From positions 37,555 to 101,554 of the forward strand of contig NZ_JAMDGY010000076.1 in NCBI RefSeq assembly GCF_028656955.1: a stretch of DNA of 64,000 nucleotides, written 5' to 3'. Positions within the stretch are counted from its first letter, which is position 1; each line of letters starts with the position of its first letter. Source of the DNA: Pseudomonas fontis (GTDB lineage Bacteria > Pseudomonadota > Gammaproteobacteria > Pseudomonadales > Pseudomonadaceae). The notes below the pieces were generated by a model that searched no databases, was not told the origin of the DNA, and worked only from the letters and a program-made list of their open reading frames with translations. A program made the position numbers and the translations under genes. This document shows, piece after piece, positions 51,350 through 60,216 of the stretch.

Positions 51350-53164
51350 ATGCAACCTCGTTCACTGCAAGCCGTAGGATGGACCCTCAGCGAATGGCAG
51401 CATGCCTACCGCGAAGGCACGATTGAACCCGCATTGCTCTTCGAATTGATTCAGCAGTTCCAGGAGCAGGACCCCGCCTGGATCGTCCTCGTCAGTGCCG
51501 AGCAACTGGCACGACGGCTCGACCAGCTCGCCGCACAATTGCACGCGCTGGACAGCGACCTGAGCCAACTGCCGCTCTACGGCGTGCCGTTCGCCATCAA
51601 GGACAACATCGATGCCGCCGGCTGGCGCACCAGTGCCGCCTGCCCCGAATTTGCCTACCTGGCCGATGAGGACGCGACGGTCGTGGCGCGCCTGCAAGCG
51701 GCAGGTGCGGTGCTGGTCGGCAAGACCAACCTCGATCAGTTCGCCACCGGGCTGGTCGGTACCCGCTCGCCCTTCGGCGCGGTGCCCAATACTTTTGATG
51801 CGCACTACGTCAGTGGCGGCTCCAGCTCCGGTTCGGCTTCGGTCCTTGCGCGGGGGCTGGTGGCCTTCTCGCTGGGCACCGATACCGCAGGTTCCGGGCG
51901 CGTGCCTGCCGGTTTCAACAATATCGTCGGGCTGAAACCCACCAAGGGCCGCCTTTCCAACAAAGGCCTGGTCCCCGCCTGCCGCAGCCTGGATTGCATC
52001 TCGGTGTTTGCGCTTACCGTTGAGGATGCCGAGCTCGTCGCCGACCTGGCCGCAGGCTTTGACCCCGCAGACGCCTACTCGCGCAGCAACCCGCGCACCG
52101 CCCCCGCCGCCATCGGCGCTGCGCCACGGCTGGCGGTCCCGGACACCCTGGAGTTCTTTGGCGACAGCCTCAACCAGGCCGTTTTCCAGCAGTCGCTTGA
52201 GCGCCTGCAAGCACTGGGGGCGCAACTGGTGCCCATCGACTTCACGCCGTTCCGCCAACTGGCCGAGCAGCTGTACCAAGGCCCATGGGTTGCCGAACGC
52301 ACCGTGGCGATGAGCGAGATGCTGGCCTCGGCACCACAGGCCATCGACCCGGTGGTCCGCGCGATCGTGGAAAACGGCCTCGGCTACAGCGCCTGCGATG
52401 CCTACCGTGCCGAGTACCTGCGCGCAGAACTCAGCCGCGCGATCAACCAGGCTCTCGCCGGCTTCGATGCCCTGGTGGTGCCGACCTCCCCGACCCTGCG
52501 CACCCAGGCTGAAATGAAGCGTGAGCCGGTGCTGTTCAACGCACAGTTCGGCACCTACACCAACTTCACCAACCTCGCCGACCTCAGCGCGCTGGCAGTA
52601 CCTGCCGGTTTTCGCGAAGACGGCCTGCCCGCCGGCATCACCTTTATCGCCCCCGCCTGGCATGACGCGGCCCTCGCCTCGCTGGGCAAACGTTGGCAGG
52701 CGGCGCAGGCCCTGCCGCTGGGCGCGACCGGGCGCAGCCTGCCGCCGGCAGCGCCAGCCCGGCAAGTCGCCGGCTGCGTGCGTGTCGCCGTGGTCGGCGC
52801 GCACCTCACCGGCATGCCGCTGAACTTCCAGCTCACCACCCGCGATGCGGTGCTGGTCGAACAGACCCTGACCGCCCCGACCTACCGCCTGCACGCCCTC
52901 GCCGGCTCCGTGCCGCCCAAGCCAGGGCTGGTCAAGGCTGCCGAGGGCGCGTCGATCATCGTCGAGCTGTGGGACATGCCGCTGGCGCGCTTTGGCGAAT
53001 TCGTCGCGGAGATTCCCCCTCCCCTGGGCATCGGCAACCTGCAACTGGAGGACGGCCGCTGGGTCAAGGGCTTCATCTGCGAACCCTGGGCGCTGGACAG
53101 CGCCGTGGACATCACCGCCTTCGGCGGCTGGCGCGCCTTCATCGCCAGCCGCACCCCCGCCTAA
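51350..53164 (+). CDS. atzF: Allophanate hydrolase (AtzF type)
   Basis: This 604-residue amidase-signature enzyme has an extra C-terminal domain. The amidase part (about 30-440) shows Lys84 (FAIKDNIDAAG), the cis-Ser in GGSSSGSAS and the nucleophile in GTDTAGSGRVPAG. The C-terminal about 150 residues match the allophanate hydrolase domain. It converts allophanate to ammonia and carbon dioxide, the second step after urea carboxylation. The ATG at 51350 is preferred to the one at 51338 because GGAG lies 6 bases upstream of it. The carboxylase follows at once, 10 bp downstream, so the two form one operon expected to be under nitrogen control. Confidence 0.9.
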   Translation: MQPRSLQAVGWTLSEWQHAYREGTIEPALLFELIQQFQEQDPAWIVLVSAEQLARRLDQLAAQLHALDSDLSQLPLYGVPFAIKDNIDAAGWRTSAACPEFAYLADEDATVVARLQAAGAVLVGKTNLDQFATGLVGTRSPFGAVPNTFDAHYVSGGSSSGSASVLARGLVAFSLGTDTAGSGRVPAGFNNIVGLKPTKGRLSNKGLVPACRSLDCISVFALTVEDAELVADLAAGFDPADAYSRSNPRTAPAAIGAAPRLAVPDTLEFFGDSLNQAVFQQSLERLQALGAQLVPIDFTPFRQLAEQLYQGPWVAERTVAMSEMLASAPQAIDPVVRAIVENGLGYSACDAYRAEYLRAELSRAINQALAGFDALVVPTSPTLRTQAEMKREPVLFNAQFGTYTNFTNLADLSALAVPAGFREDGLPAGITFIAPAWHDAALASLGKRWQAAQALPLGATGRSLPPAAPARQVAGCVRVAVVGAHLTGMPLNFQLTTRDAVLVEQTLTAPTYRLHALAGSVPPKPGLVKAAEGASIIVELWDMPLARFGEFVAEIPPPLGIGNLQLEDGRWVKGFICEPWALDSAVDITAFGGWRAFIASRTPA

Positions 53165-53174
53165 GGAGAGCCCC

Positions 53175-56100
53175 ATGTTCCATACCGTCCTGATTGCCAA
53201 CCGTGGCGAGATCGCCGTACGCGCCATTCGCACCCTGAAGAAACTCGGCGTGCGCAGTGTCGCGGTGTATTCCGAGGCTGACCGCAATGCCGCGCATGTT
53301 CGCGACGCCGATGTGGCCATCGCCCTGGGCGGCGAAAAAGCCGCCGACAGCTACCTGCGCATCGACAAGATCCTCGACGCAGCCCGGCAAACCGGTGCCC
53401 AGGCCATCTACCCCGGCTACGGCTTCCTCTCGGAAAGCGCCGAGTTCGCCGACGCCTGCCAGGCGCAGGGCATCGCCTTCATCGGGCCGACCGCAGAACA
53501 GATTCGCGAATTTGGCCTCAAGCACCGTGCCCGCGAACTGGCCGGCGCCGCACAGGTGCCGATGGCCCCCGGCACCGGGCTGCTGGCCAACGTCGAGGAG
53601 GCGTTGCAGGCGGCGCAGCGGATCGGCTACCCGGTGATGCTGAAAACCACCGCCGGCGGTGGCGGCATCGGCCTGACCTGCTGCACCGACGCGGCGGCAC
53701 TGGCTGCGGCGTATGACAGCGTCAAGCGCATGGGCGAGCAGTTCTTCAGCGATGCCGGGGTGTTCCTCGAATGCTTCGTCAACCAGGCGCGCCACGTCGA
53801 AGTGCAGATCTTCGGTGACGGCAAAGGCCGCGTGGTGGCGCTGGGTGAGCGCGACTGCTCGTTGCAGCGGCGCAACCAGAAAGTGCTGGAGGAAACCCCG
53901 GCCCCCAACCTGCCGCAAGCCACCCGTGAACGCCTGCATGCAGCGGCGGTGCAACTGGGCGAATCGGTCGCCTACCGCAGCGCCGGCACGGTCGAGTTCA
54001 TCTACGATGCCGCGCGCGATGACTTCTACTTCCTCGAAGTGAATACCCGTTTGCAGGTGGAGCACCCGGTGACCGAAATGGTCACCGGCCTGGACCTGAT
54101 CGAATGCATGCTGCAAGTGGCCGCCGGCGATCCGCTGGACTGGCCGGCCCTGCAACGCAAGCCGCACGGCGCGGCCATCGAGGTGCGCCTGTATGCCGAA
54201 GACCCGTTGAAAAACTTCCAACCAAGCCCGGGGCTGTTGACCGATGTGCACTTCCCCGAGGGCGTGCGGGTCGACAGTTGGGTCAGCACCGGCAGCGAAG
54301 TGTCGGCGTTCTACGACCCGATGATCGCCAAGCTGATCGTGCACGCCGACGACCGCGAGCAAGCCATCGGCAAAATGCAGGCAGCCCTGGCCGCAACCCG
54401 TCTGCATGGCATTGCGACCAACCTCGACTACCTGCGCCAGGTCGTGGCTGAGCCGCGCTTTCACAGCGCCCAGGTGTGGACCCGACTGCTCGACACGTTC
54501 GACTACCAGCCACAGGTCATCGAGGTGCTGGAGCCCGGCACCTACTCCAGCGTGCAGGATTTCCCTGGCCGCCTCGGCTACTGGGACATCGGCGTGCCGC
54601 CTTCCGGGCCGATGGATGACCTGGCCTTCCGCCTGGCCAACCGCATCGTCGGCAACCATGAAAGCGCCGCAGGCTTGGAGGTCACCTTGCAGGGCCCGAC
54701 CCTGCGCTTTCACAGCGACTGCCTGATTGCCCTGACCGGCGCCGACTGCCCGGCCGAACTGGACGGCGAAAGCCTGCCGTATTGGGCACCGATCAGCGTC
54801 AAGACGGGCCAGGTGCTCAAGCTTGGCCGGGCCGTTTCCGGCTGTCGCAGCTACCTGGCGGTACGCAATGGCCTGGATGTACCGGTGTACCTGGGCAGCC
54901 GCTCGACCTTCGCCCTCGGCCAGTTCGGCGGGCATGCCGGGCGCACGCTGCGCACGGCCGATATGCTGGCGATCTCCCAACCGGCCCTCGCCGCCTGCAC
55001 CACGCCAGCGCCGGTCAGCCAGCCGCAGGCCCTTGATGACAGCCTGATTCCGCAGTACGGCCAGACCTGGCGCATCGGCGTGCTCTATGGCCCGCATGGC
55101 GCGCCGGACTTCTTCACCCAGGAAGCAATCGACGAGTTCTTCGCCGCCGAATGGGAGGTGCACTACAACTCCAACCGGCTCGGCGTGCGCCTGAGCGGGC
55201 CGAAGCCCAGCTGGGCCCGTGCCGATGGCGGTGAAGCCGGCCTGCACCCGTCCAACGTGCACGATTGCGAGTACGCCATCGGCGCGATCAATTTCACCGG
55301 CGACTTCCCGGTGATCCTGACCAAGGACGGCCCGAGCCTGGGCGGTTTCGTCTGCCCGGTGACCATCGCCAAGGCCGAGCTGTGGAAAGTCGGCCAGGTC
55401 AAACCCGGCGACACCCTGCGCTTCCACCCCATCAGTTTCAAACAGGCGCAAAGCCTGGAGCAGGCCCAACTGGGCAGCATCGAAGCATTGGCGGCAATCT
55501 CCGCAGTGACCTTGCCGGCCCCCAGCCTGCAGGCCACGACCACCGTTTCCGCAACGGTGCTGGCCGAACTGCCCGCCAGCGGCCAACGCCCGCATGTCAC
55601 CTACCGCCAGGCCGGCGATGCCTACCTGTTGCTGGAATATGGCGACAACGTGCTCGACCTGGCCCTGCGCCTGCGCGTGCACCTGCTGATGGAGGCGCTC
55701 AAGGCCGAGCCGTTGCATGGCCTGGAAGAACTCGCCCCCGGCGTGCGCTCGCTGCAACTGCGCTACAACAGCCGCGTGCTGCACCAGTCGGCGTTGATCG
55801 AGCACCTGTTGGCGCTGGAAGCACGGCTGCCGGATGTCGATCAGGTCAAGGTGCCGACGCGCATCGTCCACCTGCCGATGGCGTTTGAAGACAGTGCCAC
55901 CTTGAACGCCGTCACCCGCTACAGCGAGACGGTGCGCAGCGAGGCGCCGTGGCTGCCGAACAATGTCGATTTCATCCAGCGTGCCAATGGCCTGGCCACG
56001 CGGGAAGAAGTGCGCGACATCCTGTTCGACGCCAGCTACCTGATTCTCGGCCTGGGCGACGTCTACCTGGATGCGCCCTGCGCCGTGCCGCTGGACCCGC

Positions 56101-56798
56101 GTCACCGCCTGCTCAGTTCCAAGTACAGCCCGGCACGGACCTTCACCGCCGAAGGCACCGTGGGCATTGGCGGCATGTACATGTGCATCTATGGCATGGA
56201 CTCGCCCGGCGGCTACCAACTGGTGGGCCGTACATTGCCGATCTGGAACCGTTTTTCGAAGAACGCCCAGTTCAAGGATGGCCAGCCCTGGCTGCTGCAC
56301 TTCTTTGACCAGGTCAAGTTCTACCCGGTCAGCGAGGCGGAGCTGGATGAATTCCGCGAAGCGTTCCGTGAGGGGCGCGCCGAGATCCGCATCGAAGAGT
56401 CGGTATTCGATTTTGCTGAATACCAGCAGTTCCTGCAGGCCAATGCAGCCGATATCGCCGCCTTCCAGGCCAGCCAGAAACTGGCCTTCCAGGCCGAAGT
56501 CGGGCGCTGGCAGCATGACGAAGACGAGGTAAGCGCCCCCGTCCAGCAACCGTTCGAGATAGAAGAAACCGGTGGCGCCCATGTGGTCAGCGCCGAAATG
56601 TGCGGCAGCGTGTGGAAGATCCTCGTGGAGCCCGGGCAATCGGTGGAAGCCGGCGCACCGCTGCTGGTGGTCGAGGCCATGAAGATGGAGCTGTCGGTGA
56701 TCGCGCCGGTCAGCGGTACGGTCCGCGCCGTGCGCTGCCAGCCCGGCAACGCGATACTGCCGGGTGACGCACTGATGTTGCTCGACCCTGTCGCCTGA
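53175..56798 (+). CDS. Urea (or guanidine) carboxylase, biotin-dependent
   Basis: This 1207-residue biotin enzyme is built in the usual order. Biotin carboxylase (about 1-450) has the ATP-grasp loop KTTAGGGGIGL and EVNTRLQVEHPVTE. A carboxyltransferase pair of the AHS1/AHS2 type (about 470-1080) has PPSGPMDDLAFRLANR and GCPVTIAKAELWK-like stretches. A C-terminal biotinyl domain has Lys1170 in EAMKMELS. It carboxylates urea to allophanate for the adjacent hydrolase. Many bacterial members act on guanidine instead, with carboxyguanidine deiminase subunits encoded alongside; those genes are not present here, which favours urea but does not prove it. AAGGAGAG lies 5 bases before the ATG at 53175. 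Confidence 0.88.
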   Translation: MFHTVLIANRGEIAVRAIRTLKKLGVRSVAVYSEADRNAAHVRDADVAIALGGEKAADSYLRIDKILDAARQTGAQAIYPGYGFLSESAEFADACQAQGIAFIGPTAEQIREFGLKHRARELAGAAQVPMAPGTGLLANVEEALQAAQRIGYPVMLKTTAGGGGIGLTCCTDAAALAAAYDSVKRMGEQFFSDAGVFLECFVNQARHVEVQIFGDGKGRVVALGERDCSLQRRNQKVLEETPAPNLPQATRERLHAAAVQLGESVAYRSAGTVEFIYDAARDDFYFLEVNTRLQVEHPVTEMVTGLDLIECMLQVAAGDPLDWPALQRKPHGAAIEVRLYAEDPLKNFQPSPGLLTDVHFPEGVRVDSWVSTGSEVSAFYDPMIAKLIVHADDREQAIGKMQAALAATRLHGIATNLDYLRQVVAEPRFHSAQVWTRLLDTFDYQPQVIEVLEPGTYSSVQDFPGRLGYWDIGVPPSGPMDDLAFRLANRIVGNHESAAGLEVTLQGPTLRFHSDCLIALTGADCPAELDGESLPYWAPISVKTGQVLKLGRAVSGCRSYLAVRNGLDVPVYLGSRSTFALGQFGGHAGRTLRTADMLAISQPALAACTTPAPVSQPQALDDSLIPQYGQTWRIGVLYGPHGAPDFFTQEAIDEFFAAEWEVHYNSNRLGVRLSGPKPSWARADGGEAGLHPSNVHDCEYAIGAINFTGDFPVILTKDGPSLGGFVCPVTIAKAELWKVGQVKPGDTLRFHPISFKQAQSLEQAQLGSIEALAAISAVTLPAPSLQATTTVSATVLAELPASGQRPHVTYRQAGDAYLLLEYGDNVLDLALRLRVHLLMEALKAEPLHGLEELAPGVRSLQLRYNSRVLHQSALIEHLLALEARLPDVDQVKVPTRIVHLPMAFEDSATLNAVTRYSETVRSEAPWLPNNVDFIQRANGLATREEVRDILFDASYLILGLGDVYLDAPCAVPLDPRHRLLSSKYSPARTFTAEGTVGIGGMYMCIYGMDSPGGYQLVGRTLPIWNRFSKNAQFKDGQPWLLHFFDQVKFYPVSEAELDEFREAFREGRAEIRIEESVFDFAEYQQFLQANAADIAAFQASQKLAFQAEVGRWQHDEDEVSAPVQQPFEIEETGGAHVVSAEMCGSVWKILVEPGQSVEAGAPLLVVEAMKMELSVIAPVSGTVRAVRCQPGNAILPGDALMLLDPVA

Positions 56799-56807
56799 GG
56801 AGTGCCC

Positions 56808-57545
56808 ATGCAACTGTCGACCCAACCCATGAAGGCCGCGAAAGAGCGGCCGGAGAACCTGGCCGAGCGTATCTACCTGCAACTCAAGGAAGATATCTTC
56901 GATTTTCGCCTGCTGCCCGGCGACCGTTTCAGCGAAGGGGATGTGGCCAAGCGCCTGGCGGCCAGCCGCACCCCGGTGCGCCAGGCGCTGTATCGCCTGG
57001 AGCGCGAGGGGCATCTGGAGGTGCATTTTCGCAGTGGTTGGCAGGTGATGCCCTTCGACTTCGAACGTTTCGAAGAGCTGTACGACCTGCGCATCGTGCT
57101 GGAGCTGGCGGCCGTACGGCGCCTGTGCGCATCAGGGGCGCAACTGCCGCAATTGCTTGGCGATCTGGCAGCGATCTGGCTGGTTGAAGCGCACCAGCGC
57201 CTGCCCGAAGGGCGTGCGGTATCGGAGCTGGATGAACAGTTCCATTGCGCCCTGGTGGCGGCCACCGGCAATCGGGAAATGGCCAGGGTCCACCGCGATG
57301 TCACGGAGAAGATCCGCATCATCCGCCGCCTGGACTTCACCCAGCAGCCGCGCGTTGCCATTACCTATGAAGAGCACGGGCACATCCTCACGGCGATTTT
57401 GCAGCGCCGCCCCGAAGAAGCCTGCCAGTTGCTGCGCGCGCACATCGAGGTGAGCAAGGCCGAAGTGCGCAAGATCACCCTGCACATGCTGCACAGCGCA
57501 CGGCAGCGTTCGCTGCTCAAGGCGGTCGAGCGCCAGGACGGTTAG
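56808..57545 (+). CDS. GntR family regulator (FadR subfamily, FCD domain)
   Basis: This 245-residue regulator has an N-terminal winged helix-turn-helix (about 15-80: ERIYLQLKEDIF, LPGDRFSEGDVAKRLAASRTPVRQAL). The C-terminal all-helical FCD effector domain (about 90-230) has LYDLRIVLELAAVRRL and the metal-coordinating His/Asp-type helices. It is the third gene of the operon, separated by 9 bp from the carboxylase, with GAGGAG before the ATG at 56808. It probably regulates the same operon in response to a small carboxylate or urea-related ligand. A terminator follows. Confidence 0.92.
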   Translation: MQLSTQPMKAAKERPENLAERIYLQLKEDIFDFRLLPGDRFSEGDVAKRLAASRTPVRQALYRLEREGHLEVHFRSGWQVMPFDFERFEELYDLRIVLELAAVRRLCASGAQLPQLLGDLAAIWLVEAHQRLPEGRAVSELDEQFHCALVAATGNREMARVHRDVTEKIRIIRRLDFTQQPRVAITYEEHGHILTAILQRRPEEACQLLRAHIEVSKAEVRKITLHMLHSARQRSLLKAVERQDG

Positions 57546-57562
57546 GCACGTCAATTGCCATG

Positions 57563-57599
57563 AGCCGCCGCCATCGTCGATGACGGCGGCTGTTTTATT
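57563..57599 (+). terminator. Intrinsic terminator of the allophanate/carboxylase/GntR operon
   Basis: AGCCGCCG (57563-57570) pairs perfectly with CGGCGGCT (57584-57591), with a CATCG/CGATG inner dyad in the loop, and is followed by GTTTTATT. This is the clearest factor-independent terminator in the window. Confidence 0.85.
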
Positions 57600-57711
57600 C
57601 ATCGTTTTACAATCTTTGACGACATTTTCTCGACATTTCAGCTTGCATAGTAGGCACGCCAGCCCACAGATCGTTTCACGGTCAGGCACCTTACTGAACA
57701 GGAGAACTGCA

Positions 57712-58044
57712 GTGTCGACTGCACGCAAATTTGCAACGCCGATCTCGACCAGCGCCCCCCGTACTGATCGCAGCCGGATCGAGTCGATTCGCGAACTGCT
57801 TCATCACTACGGCCTGCGCGTAACGATGTTCCGCATCAAGGTGATCGACATCCTGCTGAATGCCTCCGGCAGCCAGCAAGTGGTCTACCTCGATCAGATT
57901 CGCACCCAGGTCGGTAGCGAGCTTTCCAGCCAGAAGATACGCGAAGTCATTCGCCGGCTGGCCTTCGAAGGGGTGCTCAGCATCAGCCCGGGCAACAGCT
58001 TCGACCTGACGGTCGAGGCCAGGTCGATCCTGGCCCGCCACTAA
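57712..58044 (+). CDS. Small winged-helix protein resembling the Fur N-terminal domain
   Basis: This 110-residue protein starts at a GTG with AGGAGAA 7 bases upstream. The core HHYGLRVTMFRIKVIDILLNA (about 28-48) has the look of the Fur-family helix-turn-helix start (GLRxTxxRxxVLxxL). It is followed by a KIREVIRRLAFEGVLSI recognition-helix and wing. The Fur dimerisation/metal domain is absent, and no His/Cys metal cluster is seen. It probably binds DNA as a small regulator. It is convergent with the tiny exported-protein gene, their stop codons overlapping by 4 bp, and lies in the Rieske oxygenase neighbourhood. Confidence 0.7.
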   Translation: MSTARKFATPISTSAPRTDRSRIESIRELLHHYGLRVTMFRIKVIDILLNASGSQQVVYLDQIRTQVGSELSSQKIREVIRRLAFEGVLSISPGNSFDLTVEARSILARH

Positions 58045-58214
58045 GGCATCAGCCGGCTCACACTGGCAACCGGGAAGTAACACGGCTGAAATCCCGGCTG
58101 ACAGTAATAGGCGACGGTCTGCTGCACCGGCAACGGGCGTGTCAGCAAGGCGGTATAGGCGGCGCCAAAGGCGCAGCCGATCAGGGCAAGGCAAACTATT
58201 CTTGTTGTTTTCAT
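58041..58214 (-). CDS. Small exported or membrane protein, 57 residues
   Basis: A short reading frame with a basic start (MKTTR) and a hydrophobic stretch VCLALIGCAFGAAYTALL. LIGC could be a lipobox with Cys14. The tail is rich in Pro/Tyr/Cys (QQTVAYYCQPGFQPCYFP). TGGA lies 7 bases before the ATG at 58214; an ATG at 58220 adds two residues. It lies downstream of a dyad of the same family seen near the Rieske genes, so it may share their regulator. No function can be assigned, and I am not certain it is expressed. Confidence 0.5.
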   Translation of the reverse strand: MKTTRIVCLALIGCAFGAAYTALLTRPLPVQQTVAYYCQPGFQPCYFPVASVSRLMP

Positions 58215-58283
58215 GGCCATTCCACTGCACGTGAAGGAGGGACGGTGTGAGCACCAGACTAGAAACGCCTGCGACAATCCGCG

Positions 58284-58299
58284 TCGTCCAAATGGACTA
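58284..58299. promoter_or_regulatory. 16-bp dyad, candidate operator (copy C)
   Basis: TCGTCCAAATGGACTA resembles the two other dyads at 60109 and 62510, sharing TCGTCC and GAC and lying 16 bp end to end. It sits 70 bp upstream of the small exported-protein gene and includes the hydrolase stop codon. It is the weakest of the three. Confidence 0.4.
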
Positions 58300-59223
58300 G
58301 GCGAGTGCCTGGCGAATATCGGCTGCCGCCTCCCGTAACGCGCTTGCCGCCGCCTCGACAAACGGCGCCAGGCTGACAAAGCCATGCACCATGCCTGCGC
58401 AGCGCTCAACGCGCACCGCTACGCCGTCTTCCTGCAAGCACTTGGCAAACGCTTCGCCTTCATCGCGCAGCGGATCGAACTCGGCGCTCAGCAACGTGGT
58501 CGCGGGCAAGCCGGCCAGCGAGCTGGCCCGCAGCGGTGAGGCCAGCGGATCGTCGATCTGCTCGCCTGATGCCAGGTAGCTGCGCCAGAACCAGCCCATC
58601 GCTGCCGCCGTCAGCAGATAACCCTGGGCAAATTCCTGATAGGACTGGCTGTCGCACCCGGCGTCGGTGACCGGGTAGAACAGGCACTGATGACGAATCT
58701 TCGGCCCCTTGCGCTGCTGCGCCAGCCGGCTCACGGCAATCGCCAGGTTGCCCCCGGCACTGTCCCCCGCCAGTGCCAGGCGGCTGCCATCGAGATTCAG
58801 CGACGCGGCCTGGTCCACCAGCCAGCAGGTGGCGGCGTAGCAGTCCAGCGGCGCCGCCGGGAATGGCGCTTCCGGGGCCAGCCGATAAGCCACCGAGACC
58901 ACCGCCGCGCCGGTCTCCTTGGCCAGCGTACGGCACAGGTTGTCGTGGGTATCCAGGGTGCCCATGACAAACCCGCCGCCATGGAAGAACACCAGCAATG
59001 GTAGGTGATCCTGCGCCAGCGGCCGGTACAGGCGCGCTTCCAGCGTCCCTTCGGCGCCGCCGACGCGCAGGTCGCGCACCTCGGCCATGGCTTCGCCGGG
59101 CACCGGCGGCATCATGTTGTCGGCGTATTGGCGGTATTGCGCAGCGTCGAGCTGGGCGTAATCGGGCTCCGGCTGTGCGTTGAACGGCGCAAGCACGGCG
59201 GCCATCTGGCTATCGAGCGGCAT
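58297..59223 (-). CDS. Alpha/beta hydrolase, hormone-sensitive-lipase-like esterase
   Basis: This 308-residue esterase of the HSL/bHSL family has the oxyanion motif FFHGGGFV (His81-Gly84) and the nucleophile Ser155 in GDSAGG. Asp250 (AEFDPLRD) and His280 (GMVHGF) complete the triad. The family hydrolyses short or medium acyl esters. The ATG at 59223 has AGGAG 6 bases upstream. It overlaps the SDR gene by 14 bp on the same strand, so the two are cotranscribed. With the SDR and the divergent Rieske oxygenase it probably forms a small catabolic set for an ester-containing, terpenoid- or steroid-like compound; this is inference. Confidence 0.9.
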   Translation of the reverse strand: MPLDSQMAAVLAPFNAQPEPDYAQLDAAQYRQYADNMMPPVPGEAMAEVRDLRVGGAEGTLEARLYRPLAQDHLPLLVFFHGGGFVMGTLDTHDNLCRTLAKETGAAVVSVAYRLAPEAPFPAAPLDCYAATCWLVDQAASLNLDGSRLALAGDSAGGNLAIAVSRLAQQRKGPKIRHQCLFYPVTDAGCDSQSYQEFAQGYLLTAAAMGWFWRSYLASGEQIDDPLASPLRASSLAGLPATTLLSAEFDPLRDEGEAFAKCLQEDGVAVRVERCAGMVHGFVSLAPFVEAAASALREAAADIRQALA

Positions 59224-60049
59224 GGGCATCTCCTGGCAGGTCGAACATCTGGAACTGCGGGTTGGTTTCATCGAGGATGCTGCGCACACGCTGCTCCAGC
59301 GCGGGCTTGAAGTCCTTGTGCGGCAGCACCCAGAAGCGTTTTTCGGCAATTGCGGCAAACACTTCGCGGGCCAGCGCCTGGGGCGTCATGCCCTGGCGAA
59401 TGCTGCTATCGAGCAGCGCGCCAAACGACTGGCCGGCCTCGTCGCCAGCCTGGTTCGAGGCCATGATTTCACTGGCTACCGGCCCCGGGCAGATCAGCGA
59501 AACGCCGATTGGCGCGCCGAGCATGGCCAGTTCGTAGTGCAGGGTTTCCGACAGGGCCACCACCGCCTGCTTGGTGACGTTATAGGGCGCCATCAGCGGG
59601 CTGCTGAGAAAACCGGCCAGCGACGCGGTATTGATCACATGCCCAGGGCGCCCCTGCTCCAGCAGCAGCGGAACGAAAATACGCACCCCGTTGATCACCC
59701 CCAGCAGGTTGATATCGAGCATGCGCTGCCATTGCCGGCCGGTGATTTCCCAGCTGTAGCCGGTCTGCATCACCCCGGCGTTGTTGAACAGCAGGTCGAC
59801 GCCGCCGAAGCGTGCCAACGCGACATCGCGCAACCGCTCGACCTGGCTGGCATCCGCGACATCGGTCACGCAGGCCACCACGGCGGCTCCCTGCCCCTGC
59901 AATTGCGCGCACAGCGCCTGCAAGCCCTGCGCATCGACGTCCGCCAGCACCAGGCGCATGCCCTGCTGCGCCGCCTGTTCGGCCAACCCGCGGCCTATCC
60001 CGCTGGCGGCACCGGTGATGACCGCTACCGGCCCCTGCTCGTTGTTCAT
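59210..60049 (-). CDS. Short-chain dehydrogenase/reductase
   Basis: This 279-residue classical SDR has the nucleotide loop TGAASGIGRG (about 12-21), NNAG near 90, the catalytic serine in INTASLAG (about 141) and YNVTK (about 155-159). It oxidises or reduces an alcohol/ketone using NAD(P). AGGAG lies 7 bases before the ATG at 60049. It is the first gene of the minus-strand pair and is divergent from the Rieske oxygenase, with a conserved dyad in the shared 167-bp promoter space. The substrate is unknown. Confidence 0.93.
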   Translation of the reverse strand: MNNEQGPVAVITGAASGIGRGLAEQAAQQGMRLVLADVDAQGLQALCAQLQGQGAAVVACVTDVADASQVERLRDVALARFGGVDLLFNNAGVMQTGYSWEITGRQWQRMLDINLLGVINGVRIFVPLLLEQGRPGHVINTASLAGFLSSPLMAPYNVTKQAVVALSETLHYELAMLGAPIGVSLICPGPVASEIMASNQAGDEAGQSFGALLDSSIRQGMTPQALAREVFAAIAEKRFWVLPHKDFKPALEQRVRSILDETNPQFQMFDLPGDAHAAR

Positions 60050-60106
60050 TGCCTGCTCCTGCCACTGGCTTGTTTGCACCAGTAGAGCCGCAGCGTTGCG
60101 CGCGGC

Positions 60107-60126
60107 CATCGTCCGTTCAGACGATG
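60107..60126. promoter_or_regulatory. Dyad CATCGTC-N6-GACGATG, candidate operator (copy A)
   Basis: A perfect 7-bp-arm dyad in the SDR/Rieske divergent promoter. Its inner 16 bp, TCGTCCGTTCAGACGA, differs from the copy at 62510 at only two positions. That repetition next to a LuxR-type regulator gene suggests it is that regulator's binding site. Confidence 0.6.
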
Positions 60127-60216
60127 CCCCCCTGCGCAGGGGCTTCAGAATCCCAGCAGAGCCGCAGCGCCGCCAGGCGACGTCGCCCACCCTGTGAGAA
60201 GCCGGAGAACAATAAG

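Noticed and set aside
53139..57026. 1295-codon open frame on the minus strand opposite the carboxylase
   Set aside because: It runs antisense to a multidomain biotin enzyme with all motifs present. Long shadow frames are expected at this GC content.
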